DNA of 64,000 nt from Hirschia sp964352025 (GTDB lineage Bacteria > Pseudomonadota > Alphaproteobacteria > Caulobacterales > Hyphomonadaceae), in contig CAYGPZ010000007.1 of NCBI GenBank assembly GCA_964352025.1, forward strand, positions 1 through 64,000, given 5' to 3'. A program made the translations under genes and the position numbers. A model generated the notes under the pieces. It was given only the letters and a program-made list of their open reading frames with translations, searched no databases and was not told where the DNA came from. How positions within the stretch are numbered: the first letter of the stretch is position 1; every line of letters starts with the position of its first letter. Positions 46,165-54,224 of the stretch are shown piece after piece.

Positions 46165-46269
46165 GATGACTGACTTCTTTTACTTCAATGTGAGGGATAG
46201 TCATAGCGAGTCTGCATATGGTAGAGCAAGGTCTCAAACTATCCGTTGAAGCAAAAATAGGCATTTTTC

Positions 46270-46638
46270 TTAGTAATCAAAGAGTTTTGCATCTCTTTTT
46301 GCGCGTTTTTCCGCTGCAATTATAATCGCTTCTACTATTTTTGTCCGCGATGCCCGACCGCTTAATTGCTTTGATGGATCGATATTATGGCGTTCCACAA
46401 TTTGCTTTAAAGCTGAAACAGATCGATTTTTTAGAGCTGCCCGCAGACCATCAGGGCCGTCTTCTTTAAAGACAACATTGGGATTAAAACCGGAAATTTG
46501 TTCTTCCAGTTCACGAGCTTTTGCAAGGTCCTGCGCTTGTCGCAGAATTTCATCTTCTATTTTTCGTCCAAACGCACGGTTGCTTCCAGCTTCTTCAGCA
46601 ATAATAGCCATAAGCGATTTGAGCGTTTTTTCGATCAT
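46270..46638 (-). CDS. Small partner protein of the ParA-like ATPase
   Basis: This 122-aa soluble, mostly helical protein (MIEKTLKSLMAIIAEEAGSN, KIEDEILRQAQDLAKARELEEQI in parts) has a central GPDGLRAALKNRSVSALKQIVERH and a basic C-terminus (AAEKRAKRDAKLFDY). The middle resembles a SAP/Rho-N-like or helix-hairpin module but I cannot assign a family. It starts inside the last codon of the ParA-like gene (ATGA overlap), so it is translationally coupled and almost surely its partner. It is not ParB: there is no ParB nuclease/HTH signature. Confidence 0.7.
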   Translation of the reverse strand: MIEKTLKSLMAIIAEEAGSNRAFGRKIEDEILRQAQDLAKARELEEQISGFNPNVVFKEDGPDGLRAALKNRSVSALKQIVERHNIDPSKQLSGRASRTKIVEAIIIAAEKRAKRDAKLFDY

Positions 46639-47486
46639 AAAAGTCCGACCTTTTCCTGGAACTCTGCAGCAAATTGTCGGATGATTCCCCCAGCATCACC
46701 ATACTTCTGATCAAAACTTCTTGATGTTTCTGACCATTCACCTGCTCGCGCGATGTTTTCATTCTGGGGAATAACGATATCAAAGGTTTTAAAATCAGAG
46801 CGTAAGGACTGAACTTCACTCTCATGCAGGACGATATTTGAATCGTACTTTGTGATGAGTGTGAGGATGTTGTCTTCTGTGAAGCGGCGCTTCTCCATTG
46901 ACCGGACTGCGCGCCGGCGGAAAGCAAAAATCCCCAAACGCGAAACATAATCCGGTATGGTTGGAATGATCACATATTCCGACATCGTTATAGCTGCTTC
47001 AGCAAAGAGTGAAATTCCCGGAGGACAGTCAAACAATACGATATCGTAATTTGAAGCCACGCTCTCTACGGCTGATGCCATCAATCGGGTCAATCGATCC
47101 TGCACCGCAGAAATCGTAAAACCCTGTCGAATAAATTTGTCTAATGCATCACGCTCGACATATCGAAATTCTGGCGTTGCGACGACAAGATCGACAACAG
47201 GCTCACCTTGTATATCGGATACGCGTGGCGCGATAAATTCGTGAAACCGTCGCGGCTCTGTCCCATGAACGAACTGCGTAAAATATGCATCCAAAGTACG
47301 CTCGGATTCACGTAATTCAGACCATTTATCCAATCCACATAACATCATGGAAGCGTTGGATTGGGGATCTAGGTCAACGACCAAAACCCGCATCGACGCT
47401 TGAGACGCCAAAGCCTCCGCCAGCATACAAACGCTTGTGGATTTTCCAACTCCACCCTTCATGTTCATCACGGACACTATTCGCAT
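46635..47486 (-). CDS. ParA/Soj-like ATPase (orphan)
   Basis: This 283-aa ParA-type ATPase has deviant Walker A MKGGVGKST (with the signature first Lys), Walker A' VLVVDLDPQSNAS, Walker B VLFDCPPGI, and a TIPDYVSRLGI switch region. Such proteins position cargo (chromosome origins, plasmids, chemoreceptor clusters, carboxysomes) by nucleoid-gradient movement. It has no parB gene or parS-like repeat beside it, so it is unlikely to be the chromosome ParA. An AAGGAG ribosome binding site is buried in a hairpin (47492-47507). The cargo is unknown; the coupled 122-aa protein is the best adaptor candidate. Confidence 0.9.
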   Translation of the reverse strand: MRIVSVMNMKGGVGKSTSVCMLAEALASQASMRVLVVDLDPQSNASMMLCGLDKWSELRESERTLDAYFTQFVHGTEPRRFHEFIAPRVSDIQGEPVVDLVVATPEFRYVERDALDKFIRQGFTISAVQDRLTRLMASAVESVASNYDIVLFDCPPGISLFAEAAITMSEYVIIPTIPDYVSRLGIFAFRRRAVRSMEKRRFTEDNILTLITKYDSNIVLHESEVQSLRSDFKTFDIVIPQNENIARAGEWSETSRSFDQKYGDAGGIIRQFAAEFQEKVGLL

Positions 47487-47491
47487 GATTT

Positions 47492-47507
47492 ACGAAGGCT
47501 CCTTCGT
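47492..47507 (-). promoter_or_regulatory. Hairpin enclosing the ribosome binding site of the ParA-like gene
   Basis: On the minus strand ACGAAGGAGCCTTCGT is a perfect palindrome that can fold as ACGAAG/CTTCGT around a four-base loop. It contains AAGGAG, the only good ribosome binding site, 12 nt before the ATG. It would lower translation of the ATPase unless opened (inference). Confidence 0.5.
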
Positions 47508-47580
47508 TCAGCCACAACTACATTGCAAGGCTATGTGATAGCCCGTTTACCATATTCTTGGTTCAACGGATTGGCTTGAA

Positions 47581-47639
47581 GGTCAACCACCTTAAGATTA
47601 CAGCTTGTGTATATTCGGCGGTTGACCGTCATTTTTTTT
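47581..47639 (+). other. Inverted repeat with T-run in gor/parA spacer
   Basis: GGTCAACC (47581-47588) and GGTTGACC (47620-47627) are separated by 31 bases and followed on the plus strand by GTCATTTTTTTTC. It has terminator form on the plus strand, where no protein gene ends. It may end an unannotated plus-strand small RNA or antisense transcript; no promoter was identified. Confidence 0.35.
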
Positions 47640-47683
47640 CAACTTTCCGAAAACATGAATGAATGTTCAGGAAAATGAGCTAA

Positions 47684-49054
47684 CTATTGGTCAGGAACGA
47701 ACTTGTTCCGCATTGTCACCAACTCTTCGGCAAGTGATGGGTGAAGCGCACATGTGTTATCAAAATCCTGCTTGGTCGCATTCATTTTAACCGCGATACC
47801 AACCGCCTGAATGATCTCAGGAGAGTCAGGCCCGACAATGTGACAGCCTAGAACAACTTGATCGCTTGCCCTTACAACAAGCTTCATCAATACACGCGTT
47901 TGATCACCAGAAAGAGCGTTCTTCATTGGCTTAAAGCGCGACTTGTAGATATCTATCTCACCATGCTCAGCACGTGCCTGCTCTTCACTCAAACCAACCG
48001 TTCCCACGGGTGGCTGAGTGAACACAGCTGTCGCTATTTTATCGTGATCAAAATGGTGCGCTTTGCCACCAAATTCAGTATCCGCAAACGCGTGACCTTC
48101 GCGAATAGCGACAGGTGTTAAATTTACTCTGTCCGTCACATCACCAACGGCCCAGATTGAAGGCACATTGGATCTGGACCATTCATCCACTTTGATCGCA
48201 CCTTTTGAATCCAGCTCAACACCGGCATTCTCAAGTCCAAGGCCTTTTGTGTATGGCAAGCGCCCCATAGCACCAACGATAAGGTCTGCTTTAAGCGTTG
48301 TTCCATTGGTGAGAGGCACTTCAAATCTATAGTCACTATCCGACTCAACGATTTTCTCGAATATCGTATTCGTAATGACGTTCACGCCAGAAGCTTTGAG
48401 CCCCTCTTGCACAACTTCACGAACTTCCTCGTCAAAGCCCCGCAATACAGTATCACTGCGATATACCAAGTGTGTTTCCACACCTAAACCAGCGAATATA
48501 TGAGCGAACTCAACCGCGATATAACCGCCGCCGCCAATGACAATTGACTTAGGCAATTGCTCGATTTCAAATATATCGTCTGACGTGATTATGTGCTCGT
48601 GGCCGTCAATGTCGGTCGGTGTAAATGGTGTACCACCGACTGCAATCAGTATGCGCTCTGCAGTGAAGGTTCGACCATCAGCGAGCTTAACTGTGTGCGC
48701 ATCAACAACTTCAGCACGTTCACGAAACAGCTCGACGCCAGCGCCCTTCAGCCCTTTAGCGTAAAGGCCAGACAAACGCTCCACTTCAGCGCCTAAAGAC
48801 TTGATAAAGCTAGGGTGATCGTAACTTACGTCACCGATAGTATAGCCAAACCCTGCTGCATCCTTGAAGGACTTGCGGAATTCTGAAGCATACACCATGA
48901 ATTTTTTTGGGACACAGCCCCGAATGACACAAGTTCCGCCAGGGCGAAACTCTTCAGCTATCGCAACTTTACCACCCGCCTGTGCAGCAATACGCGAAGC
49001 CCGCACACCACCAGACCCGGCCCCAATGGTGAACAAATCAAAATCATAGCTCAT
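47684..49054 (-). CDS. gor: Glutathione-disulfide reductase
   Basis: This FAD/NADPH enzyme regenerates reduced glutathione (456 aa). The FAD site is TIGAGSGGVRASRIAA, and the redox disulfide is GGTCVIRGCVPKK (Ile where Asn is usual). The NADPH Rossmann is IVIGGGGYIAVEFA, with later GDVTDRVNLTPVAIREG, and the C-terminal catalytic His-Glu is in HPSLAEELVTMR. ATG 49054 has GGGAG at 8 nt. It is downstream of rpiA (44-bp gap) on the same strand; rpiA provides a pentose-phosphate/NADPH link, so co-transcription makes sense. Confidence 0.96.
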   Translation of the reverse strand: MSYDFDLFTIGAGSGGVRASRIAAQAGGKVAIAEEFRPGGTCVIRGCVPKKFMVYASEFRKSFKDAAGFGYTIGDVSYDHPSFIKSLGAEVERLSGLYAKGLKGAGVELFRERAEVVDAHTVKLADGRTFTAERILIAVGGTPFTPTDIDGHEHIITSDDIFEIEQLPKSIVIGGGGYIAVEFAHIFAGLGVETHLVYRSDTVLRGFDEEVREVVQEGLKASGVNVITNTIFEKIVESDSDYRFEVPLTNGTTLKADLIVGAMGRLPYTKGLGLENAGVELDSKGAIKVDEWSRSNVPSIWAVGDVTDRVNLTPVAIREGHAFADTEFGGKAHHFDHDKIATAVFTQPPVGTVGLSEEQARAEHGEIDIYKSRFKPMKNALSGDQTRVLMKLVVRASDQVVLGCHIVGPDSPEIIQAVGIAVKMNATKQDFDNTCALHPSLAEELVTMRNKFVPDQ

Positions 49055-49098
49055 ACGCGTAACTCCCGCATCTTCGTCTTGGCACATCAACAGCGAAT

Positions 49099-49800
49099 TT
49101 AGTCTTCGCGTACTATCGTTTCCGTACCGGCTTCTGTTCCAATGATAACTGCGTCAGCTATGTCCAAAAACAAACCATGCTCAACGACTCCTGGAATTTG
49201 ATCCAGAACTGCGCCTAACATATCAGGGTCGGGAATAACCTTGCAGTGTAGATCAAGAATGTGGTGTCCGCCGTCGGTAAGTAAAGGTGCTCCTTCACTG
49301 TTTTCACGCACATTTACGTGAATACCGTTCATTCCTAATATTTCTAACGTCTCTTCAATGCGTGCTTTAGTCAGCGCCATGCCAAAAGGGTTTACTTCAA
49401 CAGGGAGAGGGAAAGCCCCCAATTCATCGACTTGTTTTGAAGCATCAGTAATCACAACCATCATATCTGATGAATCTGCTATAATCTTCTCGCGAAGCAA
49501 TGCTGCACCGCCGCCTTTTATAAGGCGCAGATCAGGATCAAACTCGTCAGCACCATCAATCGTAAGATGAATAGCTGGAGCTGTGTCCAAGTCAGCCATT
49601 GGTATATTAAGAGACCTTGCTTGAGCATCCGTCACTTCTGAAGTGGCTACACAAACGACTTCAAGACCATTTTCAACTTTCTTGCCGAGCTCCTCGACGA
49701 AAAATGCGGCTGTTGATCCAGTCCCCAACCCTAACGTCATTCCATCTTCGACAAGTTTTAGCGCTTCAATAGCAGCATTACGTTTTGCGACATCCGACAT
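49099..49800 (-). CDS. rpiA: Ribose-5-phosphate isomerase A
   Basis: It interconverts ribose 5-phosphate and ribulose 5-phosphate (233 aa). Motifs: GLGTGSTAAFFVEEL, catalytic acid region IDGADEFDPDLRLIKGGGAALLREKI and VEVNPFGMALT. All active-site residues of the RpiA family (Asp, Asp, Lys, Glu) are present. ATG 49800 (MSDVAKRNAA) was chosen; a further ATG at 49830 is in frame. Genes glmU, rpiA and gor run in the same direction with gaps of 78 and 44 bp. Confidence 0.96.
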   Translation of the reverse strand: MSDVAKRNAAIEALKLVEDGMTLGLGTGSTAAFFVEELGKKVENGLEVVCVATSEVTDAQARSLNIPMADLDTAPAIHLTIDGADEFDPDLRLIKGGGAALLREKIIADSSDMMVVITDASKQVDELGAFPLPVEVNPFGMALTKARIEETLEILGMNGIHVNVRENSEGAPLLTDGGHHILDLHCKVIPDPDMLGAVLDQIPGVVEHGLFLDIADAVIIGTEAGTETIVRED

Positions 49801-49878
49801 ATTCAATTTTCCATTGCTCACCACATGCATTCCATACGGCTAGGCTATTTTCACATAAGGTCACGCAAGACCTTCTTC

Positions 49879-51231
49879 TTATTTTTTAGATGCCTTTTTA
49901 CGTGCACCCATAATACTTTTGAATTTTGTTGCCCAACCAGTTTTTGTAACCTGATTGGCGCGCGATAAAGCAAGGTCACCTGCTTCGACATTTTTGGTCA
50001 CAACTGAACCGGAGCCGATCATAGCTCCGTCTCCGACTTTCACAGGTGCGACTATCGCTGAATTAGATCCGACGAATGCGTCCTTTCCAATTTCAGTTTT
50101 ATATTTGAAGAAACCATCATAATTGCAGAATATTGTACCTGCGCCAATATTCGCATTTTCGCCAACACTGCCATCTCCCAAATAGGATAAATGGTTTGCC
50201 TTGGCTCCCTTGGCCATTGTCGTATTTTTCACTTCAACAAAGTTTCCAACACGTACGTCTTCACCAATATCAGCCCCCGGACGTAGACGCGCATATGGTC
50301 CAAGCACGGCACCTTCAGCAATAGAAGCACCTTCAAAATGACAAAACGCTTTGATCGTTACGTTGCTCGCAATTTTAACAGACGGGCCAAACACAACATT
50401 GGGCTCTACAAAGACATCATTCCCGATTTGAGTATCCCAAGAAAAATAAACGGTTTCGGGATCAATCATCCCGACACCCTCTTCCATAAAGCGAATACGC
50501 GCTCTTCTTTGGAAAACTGTTTCAGCTTCGGCCAATTGAACGCGGGAATTTACACCTAAAACATCCTCTTCCAAACATGAAACAGCGGACGCTTTTAAGT
50601 TTCGTCCTCGAGCCAATCCAACCAAATCGGTCAGATAGTATTCGCCCTTTGCATTATCATTCTTCACCTCAGCCAAGAGTTCACTCATCAAAGGCCAAGG
50701 GGCTGCCATTACACCTGAATTGCATAAACGCACTGCATATTCTTCTGGCGTCGCATCTTTGGCCTCAACTATGCGATCAAGACCACCGTTTCCATCAACG
50801 ATTAATCGCCCATATCCACCAGGATTTTCAGTTTCAAACCCTAAAACAGAAATTGATGCACCGCTCTCCAATGCCTCAAATGCTCCCAGTGCGACATTGG
50901 TCGGAATAAGGGGCGTATCCGCATAAAGGACGATTGCATCCCCTTCAAAGCCCTCAAGCGCTTTCTCCGCAGCTTGCACAGCCGTAGCTGTCCCTGATTG
51001 TGTTTCTTGTACACAAACATTTTCAGCACCAACCAAATCCACAGCAGCTTGGTGCACATCCTCAAACTGAGGCCCTACTACGATAATTGTTTTTTCACAC
51101 CCCAGCTTTTCAGCTAAATCAGCAGTCCATGCCATCATAGGGCGACCACCCACCTTATGCAGAACTTTCGGTGTCGCAGACTTCATCCGCGTGCCTTTAC
51201 CGGCTGCCAATATTATCGCTGCTCTGGACAT
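49879..51231 (-). CDS. glmU: Bifunctional UDP-N-acetylglucosamine pyrophosphorylase / glucosamine-1-phosphate N-acetyltransferase
   Basis: It makes UDP-GlcNAc for peptidoglycan and lipopolysaccharide (450 aa). The N-terminal uridyltransferase has IILAAGKGTRMKS and YADTPLI; the C-terminal left-handed beta-helix acetyltransferase has LRPGADIGEDVRVGNFVEVK, HLSYLGDGSVGENANIGAG and NCNYDGF-type text (FCNYDGFFKYKTEIG). The His in NHLSYLGD acts as the acetyltransferase base. ATG 51231 with GAGGG at 5-6 nt is the start. The gene is divergent from gph. Confidence 0.97.
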   Translation of the reverse strand: MSRAAIILAAGKGTRMKSATPKVLHKVGGRPMMAWTADLAEKLGCEKTIIVVGPQFEDVHQAAVDLVGAENVCVQETQSGTATAVQAAEKALEGFEGDAIVLYADTPLIPTNVALGAFEALESGASISVLGFETENPGGYGRLIVDGNGGLDRIVEAKDATPEEYAVRLCNSGVMAAPWPLMSELLAEVKNDNAKGEYYLTDLVGLARGRNLKASAVSCLEEDVLGVNSRVQLAEAETVFQRRARIRFMEEGVGMIDPETVYFSWDTQIGNDVFVEPNVVFGPSVKIASNVTIKAFCHFEGASIAEGAVLGPYARLRPGADIGEDVRVGNFVEVKNTTMAKGAKANHLSYLGDGSVGENANIGAGTIFCNYDGFFKYKTEIGKDAFVGSNSAIVAPVKVGDGAMIGSGSVVTKNVEAGDLALSRANQVTKTGWATKFKSIMGARKKASKK

Positions 51232-51353
51232 GTAGACCCTCACCGTAAAGAACAAAATACTTGAAGTTGGCCGGACATTCCTTCAAATGGGCGTGAGTAT
51301 CAAGCTTTTCGCTATGAATTATTTCTTACGACGCCAACAAGGACGAATTGATC

Positions 51354-52028
51354 ATGAATTTGCAGGGCTATACGATCGTGTTTGACCTTGATGGAACTCT
51401 TGTAGAAACGGCCCCCGACCTTCACCGTGCGACAAATGAAATATTGACCTCTCAAGGCATACCTACAGTATCTTTGGAAGATGTTCGGCCGTTTGTTGGT
51501 CTAGGTGCAAAATCCCTCATAAAACGCGGCGCAGCAGTTTCAAATATAGAATTGGATGACGAAGTACTCACTCAATTGACGGATCAATTCGTTCAAATCT
51601 ATCAAGATGACATCGCGGCAAAAAGCTATATTTATGACAACGTCATTTCATGCCTCGATACGCTCGAGGCATATGGTGCCCGCTTTAGTGTGTGTACGAA
51701 TAAGAAGACGCAGTTAGCGAAACAACTTTTAGAAACTTTGAATATTGCTCACCGGTTTAGCAGCATTGTCGGTTCAGACACTGTCGAGCATAAAAAACCT
51801 CATAAGCAGCACTATGTCCAAGCCATTGAAGAAGCGAATGGATCGTTAGAAAAATCTATAATGATTGGAGATTCTAGCCCAGACGTCGGTACAGCGCGCA
51901 ATGCAAACGTACCGGTTATTCTGGTATCTTTTGGATATACCGACACCGCGCCCGGGGAATTAAACCCAGACGCGATAGTCAATGATTTCCGTGAATTACC
52001 TCAAGCTATTGAGGCAGTATTGAAGTAA
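51354..52028 (+). CDS. gph: Phosphoglycolate phosphatase-like HAD hydrolase
   Basis: This 224-aa HAD phosphatase has motif I VFDLDGTLVETAPDL, cap start EVRPFVGLGAKSL-like (DVRPFVGLGAKSLIKRG), motif II VCTNK, Lys in EHKKPHKQHY and motif IV MIGDSSPDVGTARNA. The arrangement is that of Gph, which removes 2-phosphoglycolate from DNA repair or RubisCO side reactions; substrate specificity within HADs is uncertain. ATG 51354 follows AAGGAC at 10 nt. Confidence 0.88.
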   Translation: MNLQGYTIVFDLDGTLVETAPDLHRATNEILTSQGIPTVSLEDVRPFVGLGAKSLIKRGAAVSNIELDDEVLTQLTDQFVQIYQDDIAAKSYIYDNVISCLDTLEAYGARFSVCTNKKTQLAKQLLETLNIAHRFSSIVGSDTVEHKKPHKQHYVQAIEEANGSLEKSIMIGDSSPDVGTARNANVPVILVSFGYTDTAPGELNPDAIVNDFRELPQAIEAVLK

Positions 52029-52033
52029 AGCTG

Positions 52034-52294
52034 CTAATTCATCAGGTGACGCGCTATACTTCTTTCAAATTTGAAGTTTTTCTCTGCTTTTTCCCGAAGA
52101 GAGCCTCCTGTTTCAGGAGTAGGCATGCCGTTCACCATGTTTGAACGAACGTCAGTCCTCGCGGATCTCATCGCAGGTATAAATCCAGCATCTATCAGAT
52201 TAATATTCACGTCATAACCACGTGTTTTCCAATATTCCTCGATTTTGTTTTTTAAACGTTGTGCGCCGTCTTCAGTACAAAAATCACTGGCCAT
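52034..52294 (-). CDS. Small conserved hypothetical protein
   Basis: This 86-aa soluble protein has the recognisable segment QRLKNKIEEYWKTRGYDVNI (residues about 12-31), followed by FIPAMRSARTDVRSNMVNGMP and a helical tail. Short proteins with the EYW-x-x-RGYDVN pattern are known to me from Caulobacterales/Hyphomonadaceae, with no function assigned. It is convergent to gph with a 5-bp gap, so it is in the usual position of a tail-to-tail neighbour. Confidence 0.7.
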   Translation of the reverse strand: MASDFCTEDGAQRLKNKIEEYWKTRGYDVNINLIDAGFIPAMRSARTDVRSNMVNGMPTPETGGSLREKAEKNFKFERSIARHLMN

Positions 52295-52750
52295 TTTACT
52301 TTACTTCTCCAAACCCTGTCTTCAGCAAGTATTACTTTACCAAGTACAGAAACCAGTCCCTCTAAGTATTCGGAGCGTTATTTTTAGGTTTTATAATACG
52401 CTTCGAATACTTAAAATATATCTATTCAAAACGTAAATTCAATAGGTCAAATTAAAAATAAATTGAGAATAATTCTATTCTGAACCTACTCTGAACAATG
52501 AATATTTTTGTTCATTTTCTATTCATAAAACGACTGATTTTTGGATAAATCAGGCATAAAATTTAACACCATTACTCGTCACATTTCTTCAAACGTCGAT
52601 TTGGGACGTTCGAATGTCGTGATCGGAATATTCATCCACTCAGTAATTTTTGAGAATCGGAAAGCTCGTACAAAAAATTGAACAAAAAAATGGGAAGAGA
52701 CTGCCAAGAACAATGCAGAACCTCTTCCCAATAAGAAATCAAGGACCGTT

Positions 52751-52855
52751 ATGGGACAAATGCATAGAGATGCCGGACTTGATAGTGATAACGCTATCAT
52801 GTTAGCGCAAACTTTTCAAGTCCATGACGTAAAACTCGCCAATCTACACGAATGA
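52751..52855 (+). CDS. Possible 34-aa small protein or gene remnant
   Basis: ATG 52751 has AAGGA 5 nt upstream and the frame gives 34 ordinary residues (MGQMHRDAGLDSDNAIML, then AQTFQVHDVKLANLHE) before TGA. The same frame reads on upstream of the ATG for 22 more sense codons with normal amino-acid usage, back to a TGA, so it could be the tail of a decayed longer gene. Its DNA includes the LacI-type palindrome. No family was recognised. Confidence 0.3.
   Translation: MGQMHRDAGLDSDNAIMLAQTFQVHDVKLANLHE
52786..52799. promoter_or_regulatory. Candidate LacI-family operator (downstream side of regulator gene)
   Basis: TGATAACGCTATCA is a CG-centred near-perfect 14-bp palindrome (6 of 7 pairs), the shape of LacI-family operators. 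It lies 61 bases past the regulator's stop codon and resembles the site at 54027-54042 (ATGATAACGTCATCAT; shared TGATAACG). Confidence 0.5.
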
Positions 52856-52859
52856 TAAA

Positions 52860-53906
52860 TTACTGTTTGCTTTTTAGTGGCCCAGAAGAATCACGCGTAA
52901 CAAGCGAATAGCTCAACATGTGCGCCTTCTTTTTTATGTTTTCTGTCACACGTCCACCAATTTTATCACTCAGTACTTTCACAGAACACTCTGCAAGCTC
53001 AGTAAGTGGCTGACGAATTGTTGTTAAATTGGGCCAGACAGTCGTCGCAATCAATGTATCGTCAAACCCGACTACAGATAAATCACCCGGGATTTTTATG
53101 CCCTTTTCTGCCGCGACGGCTAGTACACCTGCCGCCATATCGTCATTACTCGCAAATATAGCTGTTGGCGGATCTTCCATACTCAAAAGCTGCTCACCCG
53201 CTTCCATACCGGAGCGATACGTGAATAAACCCGACACAATTAAGTCAGCCCTTACATCCAAATCAGCGTCTTTAATTGCTTTCTCATATCCAGCCTTACG
53301 CTTCGTTGCTGAACTGTGGCTTGGAGGCCCGCCAACAAAACCGATATTTTTATGCCCTAAGCCTAATAAATGCTCAGTCATATCTTGCGCAGCTTTAAGA
53401 TCATCAATCCCCAATGAGATTGCTTCATCACTACTCTCAGAACGCCCTAATAGGACTGCTGGAAAAGCCTCATCTCGAATTAAGTCACGAATTTCTTGGA
53501 CGTCACACATAGGTGCGGGAATAATTACGCCATCCCAACTCTTGTATAAATCTTTACGTATATCTTCAGCTGAAATGTCTTCTGGCACACGTTTGACTAT
53601 CAATTGATGACCAACCGACGACACTGCCTCCAGGGCTCCAACCAATAATTCGCCTAAATATGCCGATGACGGGTTTCCATATAGAAGACATATACGCGTT
53701 GATCGCCCACTCGCGAGATTTCGAGCCGCCTGATTAGGACTATAATTCAACGCTTCGACTGAAGCCAAAACCTTTTCACGGGTTGTCGCCTTCACAATGG
53801 AGAGCTTATTTAAAACGCGAGAGACAGTCATAGGCGAAACGCCAGCATGACGAGCAACATCAATCAATGTTACAGAAGGTTTGTTGCGATCGTTTTTTAC
53901 TGTCAA
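52860..53906 (-). CDS. LacI-family transcriptional regulator
   Basis: This repressor or activator responds to a sugar-type ligand (348 aa). The N-terminal helix-turn-helix is SVTLIDVARHAGVSPMTVSR with hinge YSPNQAARNLASG. The periplasmic-binding-protein-like ligand domain follows (about 65-340; VGGPPSHSSATKRKAGYE, AIFASNDDMAAGVL, LSVVGFDDT, TTIRQPL). The start is uncertain: TTG 53906 with GGG/AAG upstream gives the usual N-terminus, and the frame is open to TTG 53957. It is divergent from the talC-type gene; a candidate operator lies between. The ligand is unknown. Confidence 0.9.
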   Translation of the reverse strand: MTVKNDRNKPSVTLIDVARHAGVSPMTVSRVLNKLSIVKATTREKVLASVEALNYSPNQAARNLASGRSTRICLLYGNPSSAYLGELLVGALEAVSSVGHQLIVKRVPEDISAEDIRKDLYKSWDGVIIPAPMCDVQEIRDLIRDEAFPAVLLGRSESSDEAISLGIDDLKAAQDMTEHLLGLGHKNIGFVGGPPSHSSATKRKAGYEKAIKDADLDVRADLIVSGLFTYRSGMEAGEQLLSMEDPPTAIFASNDDMAAGVLAVAAEKGIKIPGDLSVVGFDDTLIATTVWPNLTTIRQPLTELAECSVKVLSDKIGGRVTENIKKKAHMLSYSLVTRDSSGPLKSKQ

Positions 53907-54224
53907 TTTCTTAACCCTACACTCAAACGCTTGGTATAGTCGCGAACGACAATGCAATTCATCCAGAATTACATATTCATTTATCGAGAACGTTTAGAAT
54001 CGCCTCAAACAATACACCAAAGAAAAATGATAACGTCATCATTATTGTTTCAGCAAGGGCTGACATACATCTAGAGAATTTATCAATTACCGAAAAATCC
54101 AACCCAGACTTCTCTTGCAGCTCGCCCTCATCATGGTAAGGGTGACAAAGCAAACGACAACATCTGAACATCTCCCTCAACTGATTTGAAACGATGTAAT
54201 GAAACAATAGAACGGAAGTTAGTG
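53907..54224. other. Divergent regulatory region of LacI-family gene and transaldolase
   Basis: This 318-base spacer contains the candidate operator at 54027-54042. A minus-strand frame at 53977-54207 crosses it but has an atypical composition and no ribosome binding site; I treat it as non-coding. Promoters for both genes should lie here. Confidence 0.5.
54027..54042. promoter_or_regulatory. Candidate LacI-family operator upstream of transaldolase
   Basis: ATGATAACGTCATCAT is a CG-centred palindrome with 7 of 8 pairs, located between the divergent regulator and transaldolase genes. It shares TGATAACG with the site at 52786. Autoregulation plus control of the transaldolase gene is the simplest reading (inference). 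Confidence 0.6.

Larger units (their letters stand above)
52295..52859. other. AT-rich intergenic region
   Basis: This 565-base stretch is strongly AT-rich from 52380 to 52570, then becomes more balanced. It contains a LacI-type palindrome at 52786-52799 and a possible 34-codon gene ending next to the LacI-family stop codon. A minus-strand frame at 52579-52800 is not convincing. No RNA gene was recognised. Confidence 0.5.

Noticed and set aside
52579..52800. A minus-strand frame of 73 codons in the AT-rich spacer.
   Set aside because: Its composition (runs of Phe/Ser/Leu) looks like the antisense of the plus-strand coding-like frame at 52751-52855.
53977..54207. A minus-strand frame of 76 codons between the LacI-family gene and the transaldolase gene.
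   Set aside because: It spans the divergent promoter and candidate operator, has no ribosome binding site and shows no family features.
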